Assembly: GCF_002259745.1 (NCBI RefSeq)
Contig: NZ_MWWW01000002.1
Span: forward strand, 62,106 to 126,105
Direction: 5' to 3'
Source: Bifidobacterium myosotis
Lineage (GTDB): Bacteria; Actinomycetota; Actinomycetes; Actinomycetales; Bifidobacteriaceae
DNA: 64,000 bases
The translations under genes and the position numbers were made by a program. Positions 17,650 to 25,229 of this stretch are shown here, in pieces. Numbering within the stretch: the first letter of the stretch is position 1; every line of letters starts with the position of its first letter. The notes beneath the pieces were generated by a model that was not told the origin of the DNA, did no database searches, and was given only the letters and a program-made list of their open reading frames with translations.

Positions 17650-18228
17650 TCAGAATGCGATGACGCCCATGTGCTCGAGCAGCACCTTGAAACCGATGAG
17701 GATGAGCACCACACCACCGGCGATCTGCGCAGGCTTCTGCCAGCGGGCGCCGAACGCGCGTCCGATGTACAGGCCGGCTGCGGAGAACAGTCCGGTGACG
17801 ATACCGATGGAGGAGATGGCGAAGACCATGTTGGTCTTCATGAACGCCAGACTCACGCCCACAGCGAAGGCGTCAATGCTGCATGCGACGGCCAGCGGGA
17901 GCATATGCTTCCAGTCGAATTGCGCGGTTTCGCGGGCGTTTTCCTCGTCCTCCTCGAATGCTTCGTGGATCATGTTGCCGCCGATGAAGACGAGCAGTCC
18001 GAAGATGATCCAATGATCGAACGAGGTCACGTACGAGCTAAAGGTGGAGGCCGCGAAATAGCCAAGCACCGGGAACAATGCTTGGAATCCGCCGAACCAG
18101 AGGGCGGTTTTGACGGCGTCCTGATGACGGACGCGAGTGACGGTCAGACCTTTGCCGATGGATACTGCAAACGCGTCCATGGCGACGGAAACGGAAATCA
18201 ACAGCGTTTGAATAATGATCGAAATCAT
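17650..18228 (-). CDS. mntP: MntP-type manganese efflux pump (DUF204)
   Basis: The 192-residue integral membrane protein has the paired MntP repeats: SVAMDAFAVSIGKGL in the first half and ACSIDAFAVGVSLAFM in the second, each with the conserved Asp used in Mn2+ export. About six transmembrane segments are visible, with a His/Glu-rich loop (EAFEEDEENARETAQ) between the halves. The ATG at 18228 gives the usual family length; an in-frame ATG at 18246 adds six residues. No yybP-ykoY riboswitch could be recognised upstream. Confidence 0.85.
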   Translation of the reverse strand: MISIIIQTLLISVSVAMDAFAVSIGKGLTVTRVRHQDAVKTALWFGGFQALFPVLGYFAASTFSSYVTSFDHWIIFGLLVFIGGNMIHEAFEEDEENARETAQFDWKHMLPLAVACSIDAFAVGVSLAFMKTNMVFAISSIGIVTGLFSAAGLYIGRAFGARWQKPAQIAGGVVLILIGFKVLLEHMGVIAF

Positions 18229-18330
18229 GGTGTGAAGAAGGTTCATCGCCGGATGCACCCATGCGATGGGCCTCGACCAGCGTTCCCACACGCCGCCTAC
18301 GCCTAATTGAAAAGACAAGGCGTAAGTATA

Positions 18331-18364
18331 CAGCAAGAGGCCCCCGAAGGAGCCTCTTGCTAGG
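18331..18364 (-). terminator. Terminator of ppa
   Basis: GCAAGAGGC ... GCCTCTTGC is a strong stem that directly follows the outermost stranded copy of the ppa 3' end. This shows that this outermost copy is probably the original gene end. Confidence 0.7.
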
Positions 18365-18383
18365 TTTTAGCAGAAGGAGGAAA

Positions 18384-18441
18384 TCACTTCTGAGAATCGG
18401 CAAGCCGCTGGCGAGCCTCGACGATTTCCTTCTCCGCAACG
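18384..18441 (-). repeat. Outermost stranded copy of the ppa 3' end
   Basis: In gene sense this 58-bp block encodes VAEKEIVEARQRLADSQK and a stop. It is collinear with the last 18 codons of ppa but diverged at many wobble positions and four residues. It sits immediately before the ppa terminator and is probably the ancestral terminus. Confidence 0.85.
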
Positions 18442-18620
18442 GTCCTGCAATTATGGACGGCCTTTGGCCGGCTCAGTATTGGCTCGGTCGCTGTCGCGTC
18501 CTCGCACGTCGCCGCGGAAAGCCCACCGGGCTTTCCTGTCGGAAATCACTTCGCCGCCCGCGTTTCACGCGCCTTCGCGGCGTAGCCGCTCACCTCGGCT
18601 AGTGACAGTCCACTGGACTG
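18442..18620 (-). repeat. Composite hairpin module between two copies of the ppa 3' end
   Basis: In gene sense the block begins with a hairpin TGACAGTCC/GGACTGTCA (18603-18623, overlapping the copy's stop codon) and the box CCGAGGTGAGCGGC. A fragment of another ppa end (GCGGCGAAGTGA, with the same flank as the functional one) follows, then the hairpin GGAAAGCCC/GGGCTTTCC with ACGTGCGA, ending in GTCCATAATTGCAGGAC. It therefore looks like one module inserted into another. Confidence 0.75.
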
Positions 18621-18678
18621 TCACTTAGACGCCTCGGCCAGACGCTCACGCGCCTCAGCGATTTCCTTTTCGGCCACG
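18621..18678 (-). repeat. Middle stranded copy of the ppa 3' end
   Basis: In gene sense these 58 bp encode VAEKEIAEARERLAEASK and a stop, nearly identical to the functional gene end except for the last four residues (EASK for NAAK). The block has no upstream gene body. Confidence 0.9.
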
Positions 18679-18782
18679 GTCCTGCAATTATGGACGGCCT
18701 TCGGCCGGCTCAATATTGGCTCAGACACTGTCGTGTCTTCGCACGTGGCCGCGGAAAGCCCACCGGGCTTTCCTGTCGGAAA
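18679..18782 (-). repeat. Hairpin module directly after ppa
   Basis: This 104-bp non-coding module has the hairpin GGAAAGCCC/GGGCTTTCC, the box ACGTGCGA, a GC-rich stem GGCCGAAGGCC and the end palindrome GTCCATAATTGCAGGAC. It is about 87 percent identical by eye to part of the module at 18442-18560, and resembles the block downstream of atpC at 34924. Confidence 0.8.
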
Positions 18783-19277
18783 TCACTTCGCCGCGTTCGC
18801 CAGACGCTCACGCGCCTCAGCGATTTCCTTTTCGGCCACGTCCGCGCCGGTCCAGTAATCGCCGGGCTTGACTTCCTTGCCGGGCTCGAGGGCCTTGTAC
18901 TGCTCGAAGAAGTGCTTGATCTCGGCGAGGTGGTACTCGTTGACGTCCTTGACGTCCTTGACGCCGTCGTAGCGGACATCGGCCGGCACGCACAGCACCT
19001 TGTCGTCGCCGCCCTCTTCGTCCTCCATGTGGTACAGACCGACGGCGCGGCACTCGATGACGCAGCCCGGGAACACGGAGTTGGTGACCATCACGAGGGC
19101 GTCCAGCGGATCGCCGTCCTCGCCCAGGGTGCCTTCGATGTAGCCGTAGTCATCCGGGTAGCCCATGGCGGTGAACAGCTCGCGGTCCAGGAAGACGCGG
19201 CCGGTCTCCTGGTCGACTTCGTACTTGTTCTTGGAACCGCGCGGAATCTCCACCACGACGTTGAAGGTCTCTGCCAT
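18783..19277 (-). CDS. ppa: Inorganic pyrophosphatase, family I
   Basis: The 164-residue enzyme hydrolyses pyrophosphate and drives biosynthesis. Signatures are EIPRGSKNKYEVDQETG near the N-terminus, YPDDYGYIEGTL, and the metal-binding EDGDPLDALVM. The ribosome site AAGGAGATAACA before the ATG is ideal. The last 18 codons exist in two further copies downstream, separated by hairpin modules, so the current C-terminus (NAAK) appears to have replaced an older one (DSQK). Confidence 0.96.
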   Translation of the reverse strand: MAETFNVVVEIPRGSKNKYEVDQETGRVFLDRELFTAMGYPDDYGYIEGTLGEDGDPLDALVMVTNSVFPGCVIECRAVGLYHMEDEEGGDDKVLCVPADVRYDGVKDVKDVNEYHLAEIKHFFEQYKALEPGKEVKPGDYWTGADVAEKEIAEARERLANAAK

Positions 19278-19349
19278 TGTTATCTCCTTAGGGAATCGGC
19301 AAACTATTCGTTACACACACTACTACTTGTGGCGACGAGTCCGGAACCG

Positions 19350-21623
19350 TCACTGCACGGTCAGGACGTGAGCCACATCCGCCCACGGCGCGAGTGAGAC
19401 GAAGTTGTCCCAGCCCCACTGGAATTCGCGGCCGGTCAGCTCGTCGCGCACGTTGAGCGGGCGGTCGGTGGGCAGGCCGAGCTTGTCGAGATCCAGATGG
19501 ACCATCGCCTGATGCGCGTCGTGACCATCGAGGTTGACCACCACGATGAGCGTGTCCGCCTGACCGGTGCCGGTCAGATCGGCCGGCGTATGACGGGCGA
19601 AGGCCAGGATGTTCGGATCGGAGGTCTCCAGAACGGTGAGGTTGTGGTAGCTCAGCGCGGCCGGGTGGGAGCGGCGGATCTTGTTCAGCGCGGTGAGCAT
19701 CTTGGCAACGCCGTACTTCTTGGCCTTGTCCCAATCACGGACCTTGACCTCGTACTTCTCGTTGTCGATCTGCTCCTCGAAGCCCGGACGCTGCTTGTTC
19801 TCCAGCAGCTCGAAGCCGTTGTAGATGCCCCACGACGGCGAGCCCATGGCGGCCAGCACCGCGCGCACGCAGTGCCCGGCGATGCCGTTGTCGCGCACGT
19901 AGGCGGTGAGGATGTCCGGCGTGGTGGGCCAGAAGGTGTTGTGCTGGTAGTATCCGTCGTCGCCGTTGGTGACGGGCAAGTACTCGGCCAGCTCCTCCTT
20001 GGTGTTGCGCCAGGGGAAGTAGCAGTGGGACTGCGTGAAGCCCACGTAGCTCAGCGCGCGCATCATGCCCGGACGGGTGAACGCCTCGGCCAGGAACAGC
20101 ACCTCCGGGTGACGCTTGGTCACGGCGGCGATCACGTCCTGCCAGAAGCGGACCGGCTTGGTGTGCGGGTTATCGATGCGGAAAATGGTCACGCCCGCGT
20201 CGATCCACAGGTTGAGGACGCGCTCGACTTCCTTCTCGATGCCGGGCATATCCGTGTTGAAGTCGATCGGGTAGATGTCCTGATACTTCTTCGGCGGGTT
20301 CTCGGCGAACGCGATGGTGCCGTCCGGCTTGTGACGGAACCATTCCGGGTGCTGCTTGACCCACGGGTGGTCGGGCGAGCACTGGAGCGCGAAGTCCAGA
20401 GCGATCTCCAAGCCAAGCTCATGCGCGCGCTGGCACAGGGCCTTGAAGTCGTCCATGGTGCCGAGCAGCGGGTCCACGGTGTCGTGGCCGCCCAGTTCGG
20501 AGCCGATGCCGAACGGCGAGCCCGGGTCGTCCGGGCCGGCGACCAGCGTGTTGTTGCGGCCCTTGCGGTTGGTCACGCCGATGGGGAAGATCGGCGGCAG
20601 GTAGACGATGTCGAAGCCTTCGGCCTTGGCACGTTCGAGGCCGCTGATCGAGGTCTTCAGGGTGCCCTGCGTGATCTTGCCGGTCTGCGGGTCGCGGGTG
20701 GCGCCTTCGGAGCGCGGGAAGAACTGGTACCAGGCCGCGAAGCTGGACTTCGGGCGCTCGACCTTGAAGCGCTGCGGCTGGCTGGCGGACAGTCCGTCGC
20801 GCAGCGGGTGGGTTTCGTGCAGGGCGGCGATCTCCGGGTTGTCGCCGGCGGCCAGGCGCTCCTTCGGGCTGAGCTCCTTGTTGGCCATGGTCTCGGCGGC
20901 CTGCTCAAGCACCTTGCGGTCCTTGGCGGTGATGCCGGATTCCTTGGTCAGGGCCCAGCGCGCGAGCAGTTCGGCGCCGGAGTTGAGGGCGTTCTCCACG
21001 TCGTCCTCGACCTTCACCTTGATGCGGGCGTCGTGCAGCCACGAGGTGTAGGTGTCCTCCCAGCCTTCGACGGTGACGGTCCAGATGCCCAGCTGGCGCT
21101 TGACGGCCGCGTAGCCGTCCTCCCAGGGCTTAAGGTCGCTGTGTTCGCCGCACTTGAGGGTGACCTCCCAGCGGTCGAGGCCGGGGTTCGTGCAGGTCAT
21201 CGGCAGGCGCATGGTCTCGCGGCCGCGCGGGTTGCGCACGACGGCGGTGGCGCCCACCTTGGTGCGGCCCTCGATGAACACCTGGGCGGTCACCTTGAAC
21301 GGTTCGCCGATCTCCACGCGGGCCGGATAGGTGCCGCGCTCCTCGCCGGGGGTGACGTCCATGATGTTGATGCGGCCGAACTCGCCGGGTTCCTTGACCT
21401 CGATGACGGGCGCGGGGGCCTCGACCACCAGCCCGTTCAGGGCCTCGTTCATGCGGCGCGTTTCGGGGTCAACCCGTTTGCGCTTGGTGGTGGGCTTGGA
21501 GGCGGCGGTCTTGGACGTCTTGGAAGCAGACTTGGTGGTCTTGGCGGCGGAGGTCGCCTTTGACTTCCGTGACGTGGTGTCGGAATTATCGGAATTGCGC
21601 TGAGCGCTTTGTAATACTGCCAT
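19350..21623 (-). CDS. glgE: Alpha-1,4-glucan:maltose-1-phosphate maltosyltransferase
   Basis: This GH13 enzyme of about 757 residues extends alpha-glucans with maltose 1-phosphate. The catalytic aspartate lies in FRIDNPHTKPVRFW and the general acid in VLFLAEAFTRPGMM; further signatures are IYLPPIFPIG-like VYLPPIFPIGVTNRKGRNN and FFPRSEGATRD. A Lys/Thr/Ser-rich N-terminal tail of about 50 residues (SKATSAAKTTKSASKTSK) is probably disordered. The start is uncertain: ATG at 21623 and at 21632 both lack a clear ribosome site. The other genes of the trehalose-to-glucan pathway are not in this window. Confidence 0.9.
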   Translation of the reverse strand: MAVLQSAQRNSDNSDTTSRKSKATSAAKTTKSASKTSKTAASKPTTKRKRVDPETRRMNEALNGLVVEAPAPVIEVKEPGEFGRINIMDVTPGEERGTYPARVEIGEPFKVTAQVFIEGRTKVGATAVVRNPRGRETMRLPMTCTNPGLDRWEVTLKCGEHSDLKPWEDGYAAVKRQLGIWTVTVEGWEDTYTSWLHDARIKVKVEDDVENALNSGAELLARWALTKESGITAKDRKVLEQAAETMANKELSPKERLAAGDNPEIAALHETHPLRDGLSASQPQRFKVERPKSSFAAWYQFFPRSEGATRDPQTGKITQGTLKTSISGLERAKAEGFDIVYLPPIFPIGVTNRKGRNNTLVAGPDDPGSPFGIGSELGGHDTVDPLLGTMDDFKALCQRAHELGLEIALDFALQCSPDHPWVKQHPEWFRHKPDGTIAFAENPPKKYQDIYPIDFNTDMPGIEKEVERVLNLWIDAGVTIFRIDNPHTKPVRFWQDVIAAVTKRHPEVLFLAEAFTRPGMMRALSYVGFTQSHCYFPWRNTKEELAEYLPVTNGDDGYYQHNTFWPTTPDILTAYVRDNGIAGHCVRAVLAAMGSPSWGIYNGFELLENKQRPGFEEQIDNEKYEVKVRDWDKAKKYGVAKMLTALNKIRRSHPAALSYHNLTVLETSDPNILAFARHTPADLTGTGQADTLIVVVNLDGHDAHQAMVHLDLDKLGLPTDRPLNVRDELTGREFQWGWDNFVSLAPWADVAHVLTVQ

Positions 21624-21672
21624 AATGCCCATTCTAGGGGGGTGCGCGCGATTTTCGGTATTTCGCGTGCAT

Positions 21673-21744
21673 TGTGGATAACTTTCATGTAAACGTTCGA
21701 TAAACAGTGTGATGTGGATAACTCGGAGGGGGATGTTATCCACA
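21673..21744. promoter_or_regulatory. Cluster of three perfect DnaA boxes
   Basis: TGTGGATAA at 21673-21681 and 21713-21721 and TTATCCACA at 21736-21744 all match the DnaA-box consensus exactly. They lie upstream of glgE, between it and the divergent surface-protein gene. The neighbours are not those of a bifidobacterial oriC, so an accessory DnaA-binding or titration site is likelier. Confidence 0.6.
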
Positions 21745-21904
21745 ACTCGCCGGTTGACGCCAAGCTGGAACCACATTGGTGTGGAGACGTGGCTTTGGCC
21801 GGTGAAACCTGACAAGCTCGGACCTACCCGCACGCGAGGAAGCGTGCGGGGCCACATAAATCAATAGGAATCAACGAAACCGAAACAACAAATAACGAAT
21901 CGCG

Positions 21905-21960
21905 CGAATCACGCGGATCGTGCGGATCGTGCGAATCGCGAGGATCACGCGGATCCACGA
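21905..21960 (+). repeat. Degenerate 9-bp tandem repeats upstream of the surface-protein gene
   Basis: About six units related to GCGGATCGT (GCGAATCAC, GCGGATCGT, GCGGATCGT, GCGAATCGC, GAGGATCAC, GCGGATCCA) run head to tail in the presumed 5' leader. The rest of 21624-22008 holds the DnaA boxes and no gene. Confidence 0.75.
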
Positions 21961-22008
21961 TTGGCGAGATCGAGAAATCGGCGCGATCGAAGAGAAAGGA
22001 CCACCGAG

Positions 22009-23406
22009 ATGTTCACCCACTGGATGCCAGCCCAATGGCGGCGACGGAGCATAGCCTCACTCATCACACTCCTCACCCTGACCCTGCTACTCGCACTCAT
22101 CATCACCCCAACCCCCTCCCACGCCGATTCTTCTTCTCCAAATGAGTGTGCTAAATCAATAGAATCTGACAATACGGTTGAGCCTGGTTTGTCTGATAAG
22201 AGTGAAGATACAGTTCCAGTCCCCATTGCCATGGGCCCTTATATTTCCCCAATCGTTTCTACACGAGTGAAGGACAAAGCTGTCGACTCAGAATCGCCGA
22301 TTATTGATGAGGTGACTAGTGCTCTATTAAATTCAGATATCGGTTGGCCTGTAGGTCTGGAGCTACGAGCAAGTGGTTATTACTTCGAGGGTATTGAAAG
22401 CAATAATCTTGGGACGATTATTTCCCCTGAAACTGGAGAGAGTACATCAGATTTCCTTGCTCGTTTGGCAATTGAAGGGTATGTGCCGGCTGCGTATGGA
22501 GAGGCTTGTTTTACCAGCGCTGGTCAAACTGTCGAGGCGCAAGCTATGACGGAGCTCGGAGGGACAAAACCATATTTTGCTCGGAAATACGGCGATTTTG
22601 GTACGTGGGTCTGGGCGTTTGAGCGTAGTCGGCAAAGTGCTGGAGCTCAAGAATATCTAGAAAAAGATTGGACAAGCTCCTTTATGGATGATGCAGAAAC
22701 TAATTCAATTCGTGCGCCAATTGAAGTAACTTCTGAAGTGTCGGAGCATATTGTCGAAGTTGGTGCGAGTCTGAATGATACGATTACTGTTTCTGGTTTT
22801 CCTGAAGACCATGGAACATTTGCAGGGAATGGCGAATATGGTTTTGGGGCAGATGAGCCGTATGCGCAGATAAGCGTATGGTGGGCAGGTGACCCGGATA
22901 ATCCGGCGAATGATGCGATGTATGAGCCTTCTGGTTCTGGAATTCCCGAGGAAGATCGGAACCATGAATTAGTGACTCAATGGAATGTGCGTGCCGTTAA
23001 TGGGACTTACTCTCTTGACAAGGGGCGAGTAGATGGAAGTGAGACCCCGGTTAGTGTAATTGCCAAGAAGCATGGTTGGTATGTATTCGTATGGTCGTTT
23101 AAGGGCGATGACAGGGCGATGCCGGTATCCAGCAGTTATGATGATCCCGCAGAACGAGTTTTTGTGGTTGAGCCGGAAGCGGAGGAGGAGCCGGAAGAGC
23201 CACGAGAAGAGATAGATGAACCTGAGGAACCAGACAAAGAGGAATCCGAAGATGAGGAGATAGAGGGGACGGTTCAGAAGACGGTGGCTGGTCCGAAGCA
23301 ACTTGGCAAGACGGGTTCAGGGGTGTTGCTGGTGACCGGCATTGGTGTGGCGGTTCTTTCGGTGGGCGCCATAATGCTGGTGGCCATCAAACGTCGGAGC
23401 CTATAG
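22009..23406 (+). CDS. Cell-wall-anchored surface protein with LGKTG sorting signal; mosaic body
   Basis: The 465-residue protein has a signal peptide (SIASLITLLTLTLLLALIIT, cleavage near SHADS) and a body of about 350 residues without a family I recognise. An acidic Glu/Pro-rich wall-spanning stretch (EEEPEEPREEIDEPEEPDKE) follows, then LGKTG, a hydrophobic segment and KRRSL, i.e. an LPxTG-like sortase substrate. The ends have typical high-GC codon use, while the body from about 22130 to 23280 is distinctly AT-rich, as if exchanged from elsewhere. GAAAGGA lies 11 bases before the ATG. A near-identical copy of the sorting-signal end lies 530 bp downstream. Confidence 0.85.
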   Translation: MFTHWMPAQWRRRSIASLITLLTLTLLLALIITPTPSHADSSSPNECAKSIESDNTVEPGLSDKSEDTVPVPIAMGPYISPIVSTRVKDKAVDSESPIIDEVTSALLNSDIGWPVGLELRASGYYFEGIESNNLGTIISPETGESTSDFLARLAIEGYVPAAYGEACFTSAGQTVEAQAMTELGGTKPYFARKYGDFGTWVWAFERSRQSAGAQEYLEKDWTSSFMDDAETNSIRAPIEVTSEVSEHIVEVGASLNDTITVSGFPEDHGTFAGNGEYGFGADEPYAQISVWWAGDPDNPANDAMYEPSGSGIPEEDRNHELVTQWNVRAVNGTYSLDKGRVDGSETPVSVIAKKHGWYVFVWSFKGDDRAMPVSSSYDDPAERVFVVEPEAEEEPEEPREEIDEPEEPDKEESEDEEIEGTVQKTVAGPKQLGKTGSGVLLVTGIGVAVLSVGAIMLVAIKRRSL

Positions 23407-23463
23407 CTGCGAATCTTCGATCGCCGTAACCCTCATTGTGTTTTGGCATCAAGGTGATACGAG

Positions 23464-23501
23464 AATGTGGCTGTAATCCAACCGGATTGCAGCCACATTT
23501 T
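23464..23501. terminator. Hairpin after the surface-protein gene
   Basis: TGTGGCTGTAATCC and GGATTGCAGCCACA form a stem about 60 bases after the stop. The same arm sequence recurs in a second hairpin at 24759-24793. Confidence 0.75.
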
Positions 23502-23708
23502 GATTGACATGGGTGTAGGGCAGGTGGAAGTCGGTTTGGGCGACACGCGAGGTGAGGAGACGATTCTTTTGATCAAACTGTTTCCCCCAATAGGGTGGTC
23601 AACAGTTTGTAGACGATTGTCAATCCCCGTCGAGACCGAGCAGAGCCACCTTGGATTCATATCGATTCCGATTTCGGTGACGCTTGTCTTCGTAATGCGG
23701 CGTGTGGA

Positions 23709-23887
23709 GCGGGACACAAATGCATTATTGCAGATTCTGCATTTGCGTCCCGCTTTTTTCGTCTACACGCCGTCTTTCGATATCGCAAATTGGCGGAATA
23801 AAGCCATTCTGTGTTTGTATGATGCGGGATAAAGCGGGAGGAATGCGGGACGCAAATGCATTTTCCGGTGTTTTGCATTTGCGTCCC
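23709..23887. repeat. Paired-hairpin island, word GCGGGACGCAAATGCA
   Basis: Two hairpins (23709-23753 and 23845-23887) share the same arms: GCGGGAC[A/G]CAAATGCA and its complement. The first is followed by a run of six T and could terminate transcription. No coding sequence is seen here. Confidence 0.85.
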
Positions 23888-23941
23888 ATTGAATGGAGCT
23901 GAATGGAGTCGGGCGGGGTCGAGCGTCGCCGGGCGGAACCA

Positions 23942-24046
23942 ATGGGCAAGACGGGCTCGGGGGTGTTGCTGGTGACCGGTATCGGTGTGGCGGTTCTTTC
24001 GGTGGGCGCCATAATGCTGGCGGCCATCAAACGTCGGAGCCTATAG
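23942..24046 (+). pseudogene. Detached copy of the surface-protein 3' end (sorting signal)
   Basis: These about 105 bases encode GKTGSGVLLVTGIGVAVLS ... KRRSL and a stop, differing from the end of the gene at 23305-23409 by only a few substitutions. There is no gene body in front. It is either a relic of the ancestral gene whose upstream part was displaced when the AT-rich body arrived, or a recombination donor. Confidence 0.85.
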
Positions 24047-24056
24047 GCGCCAATCG

Positions 24057-24115
24057 GAAGTGAGTTTGCTTCTCGGGGTGCTATCTGTTTGGGTGACTCC
24101 CGAGAAGCTCACTTC
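24057..24115. repeat. Single inverted repeat, word GAAGTGAG/CTTCTCGGG
   Basis: GAAGTGAG-tttg-CTTCTCGGG pairs with CCCGAGAAG-CTCACTTC across a 24-base loop, directly after the detached sorting-signal copy. Confidence 0.75.
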
Positions 24116-24193
24116 AGTCATTGACTGCTTTTTGATGTGTTTTAGGCATCATTTTGATGAAAATATGATGTAACATTATTGATGGGATACTTG

Positions 24194-24466
24194 ATGGAAT
24201 TCGAGTACGATCCGGAGAAAAGCAAGAGCAACCTTGCCAAGCACGGCATCGATTTCGATGCGGCGCAGCGGTTATGGGATAACTCCAAAACGGTGACCCT
24301 CGTTGCTGCCCATGCGGGTAATGACGCGGTTCGGTACTTGGTCCTCGGCATGATCGACGGAAAGCACTGGACTGCCATTACTACGAGGCGTGGCAAAAGA
24401 ATCCGTATTATATCAGTGCGTCGTTCACGAAAGAACGAGGAGGCAATCTATGGCCAGTACGAGTAA
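24194..24466 (+). CDS. brnT: BrnT-family ribonuclease toxin
   Basis: The 90-residue protein has the BrnT layout: MEFEYDPEKSKSNLAKHGID at the start (the family's W/Y-D-x-x-K-x-x-x-N-x-x-KH-G pattern), a central strand VRYLVLGMIDG and a C-terminal RIISVRRSRKNE. BrnT is a RelE-fold mRNA endonuclease. It overlaps the antitoxin gene by 17 bases. ATG codons at 24182 and 24194 are both possible; the second gives the usual family start. An imperfect inverted repeat around 24149-24172 (ATCATTTT/AAAATATGAT) lies in the promoter, where BrnA would autoregulate. Confidence 0.88.
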   Translation: MEFEYDPEKSKSNLAKHGIDFDAAQRLWDNSKTVTLVAAHAGNDAVRYLVLGMIDGKHWTAITTRRGKRIRIISVRRSRKNEEAIYGQYE

Positions 24467-24746
24467 TCCCGGTAATCCCGGCCATGAGGTCACTGGCAGG
24501 AAGCTCGATGAGATGTTCGATGCGGGCGAAGACGTTCTTGACTACTTTGACATGGAACATGCCGTTGTCGAACACCATCCGCCGCTGGAGAAAAGGGTCA
24601 CCTTCACCATGCCGGCCTGGATGGTCAGTGCGTTGGACGAAGAAGCGAGCGAATTGGCGATTAGCCGAAACGCCGTGGTGAATACATGGATTGCCGAGCG
24701 GCTGCGTCGTGACCATCGTCGTGCGTCGTCTTCCAATCAGGAGTGA
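24450..24746 (+). CDS. brnA: BrnA-family ribbon-helix-helix antitoxin
   Basis: The 98-residue protein has an acidic toxin-binding N-terminal half (KLDEMFDAGEDVLDYFDME) and a C-terminal ribbon-helix-helix (KRVTFTMPAWMVSALDEEA, then SRNAVVNTWIAERL) for operator binding and dimerisation. GAGGAGG lies seven bases before the ATG, a stronger site than that of the toxin, as expected for antitoxin excess. Confidence 0.85.
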   Translation: MASTSNPGNPGHEVTGRKLDEMFDAGEDVLDYFDMEHAVVEHHPPLEKRVTFTMPAWMVSALDEEASELAISRNAVVNTWIAERLRRDHRRASSSNQE

Positions 24747-24758
24747 CAAATGATACGT

Positions 24759-24793
24759 AATGTGGCTGGAATCCCGGTGATTCCAGCCACATT
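24759..24793. terminator. Terminator-like hairpin after brnTA
   Basis: AATGTGGCTGGAATCC and GATTCCAGCCACATT form a perfect stem 12 bases after the brnA stop. It shares its arm with the hairpin at 23464, so both ends of the 23464-24793 segment carry the same word. Confidence 0.75.
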
Positions 24794-24888
24794 GTTGTCG
24801 CTGTGCGCCAGGCGGTGAAGTATGGTTTGACGGCTTCCGAATAGGTTCGGGAAAAATCGTTCTTCCTACGAAGCCCGTATCGAATCGT

Positions 24889-25119
24889 CTATTCGAAAAT
24901 CGTGACCCAATTGGGGTCGCGATGGGCGGCGAAGCACATGGAGATCTGTTCGGCGTTGTTTTTCTCCTCGGCGAGCTTTGGTAAGTCGCCCTCGGAGAAA
25001 TAGCGGGTTTCCGTGGTCTCGATATTGGGCTCAAACTGTCCGCCAACACGCGTGCACAGGACGAATATCTTGCAAACCCCATAGGCGTACGGTGGCAGGT
25101 TGTGCTTGGCCCGGTCCTA
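24889..25119 (-). pseudogene. Remnant of a NUDIX hydrolase (ADP-ribose pyrophosphatase-like), C-terminal part only
   Basis: On the reverse strand about 76 codons read RAKHNLPPYAYGVCKIFVLC, then GGQFEPNIETTETRYFSEGD, LPKLAEEKNNAEQISMCFAA and end NWVTIFE-stop. This is the characteristic C-terminus of NUDIX hydrolases with an N-terminal extra domain. An in-frame TAG at 25117 cuts it off and no NUDIX box (GX5EX7REUXEEXGU) or N-terminus is found upstream, so it is a decayed fragment. Confidence 0.8.
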
Positions 25120-25186
25120 GTTCTGACGCCGGTCAATGGGGATTAACCCGGATTATCGGGAATCGTGGGGTAGTTCCGGTGAAACG

Positions 25187-25222
25187 AAAAATGGCTAGGA
25201 ACCCTGCGATTCCTAGCCATTT
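25187..25222 (-). terminator. Terminator of the initiator tRNA gene
   Basis: AATGGCTAGGAA pairs with TTCCTAGCCATT, and a T-run follows on the minus strand. It lies seven bases downstream of the tRNA. Confidence 0.85.
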
Positions 25223-25229
25223 GCATTGG

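Noticed and set aside
18384..18840. Diversity-generating retroelement (variable and template repeat)
   Set aside because: The copies differ at wobble positions and not specifically at adenines, and no reverse transcriptase is present.
21661..21750. Chromosomal replication origin
   Set aside because: The DnaA boxes are real, but dnaA, dnaN, rpmH or an AT-rich unwinding element are not nearby.
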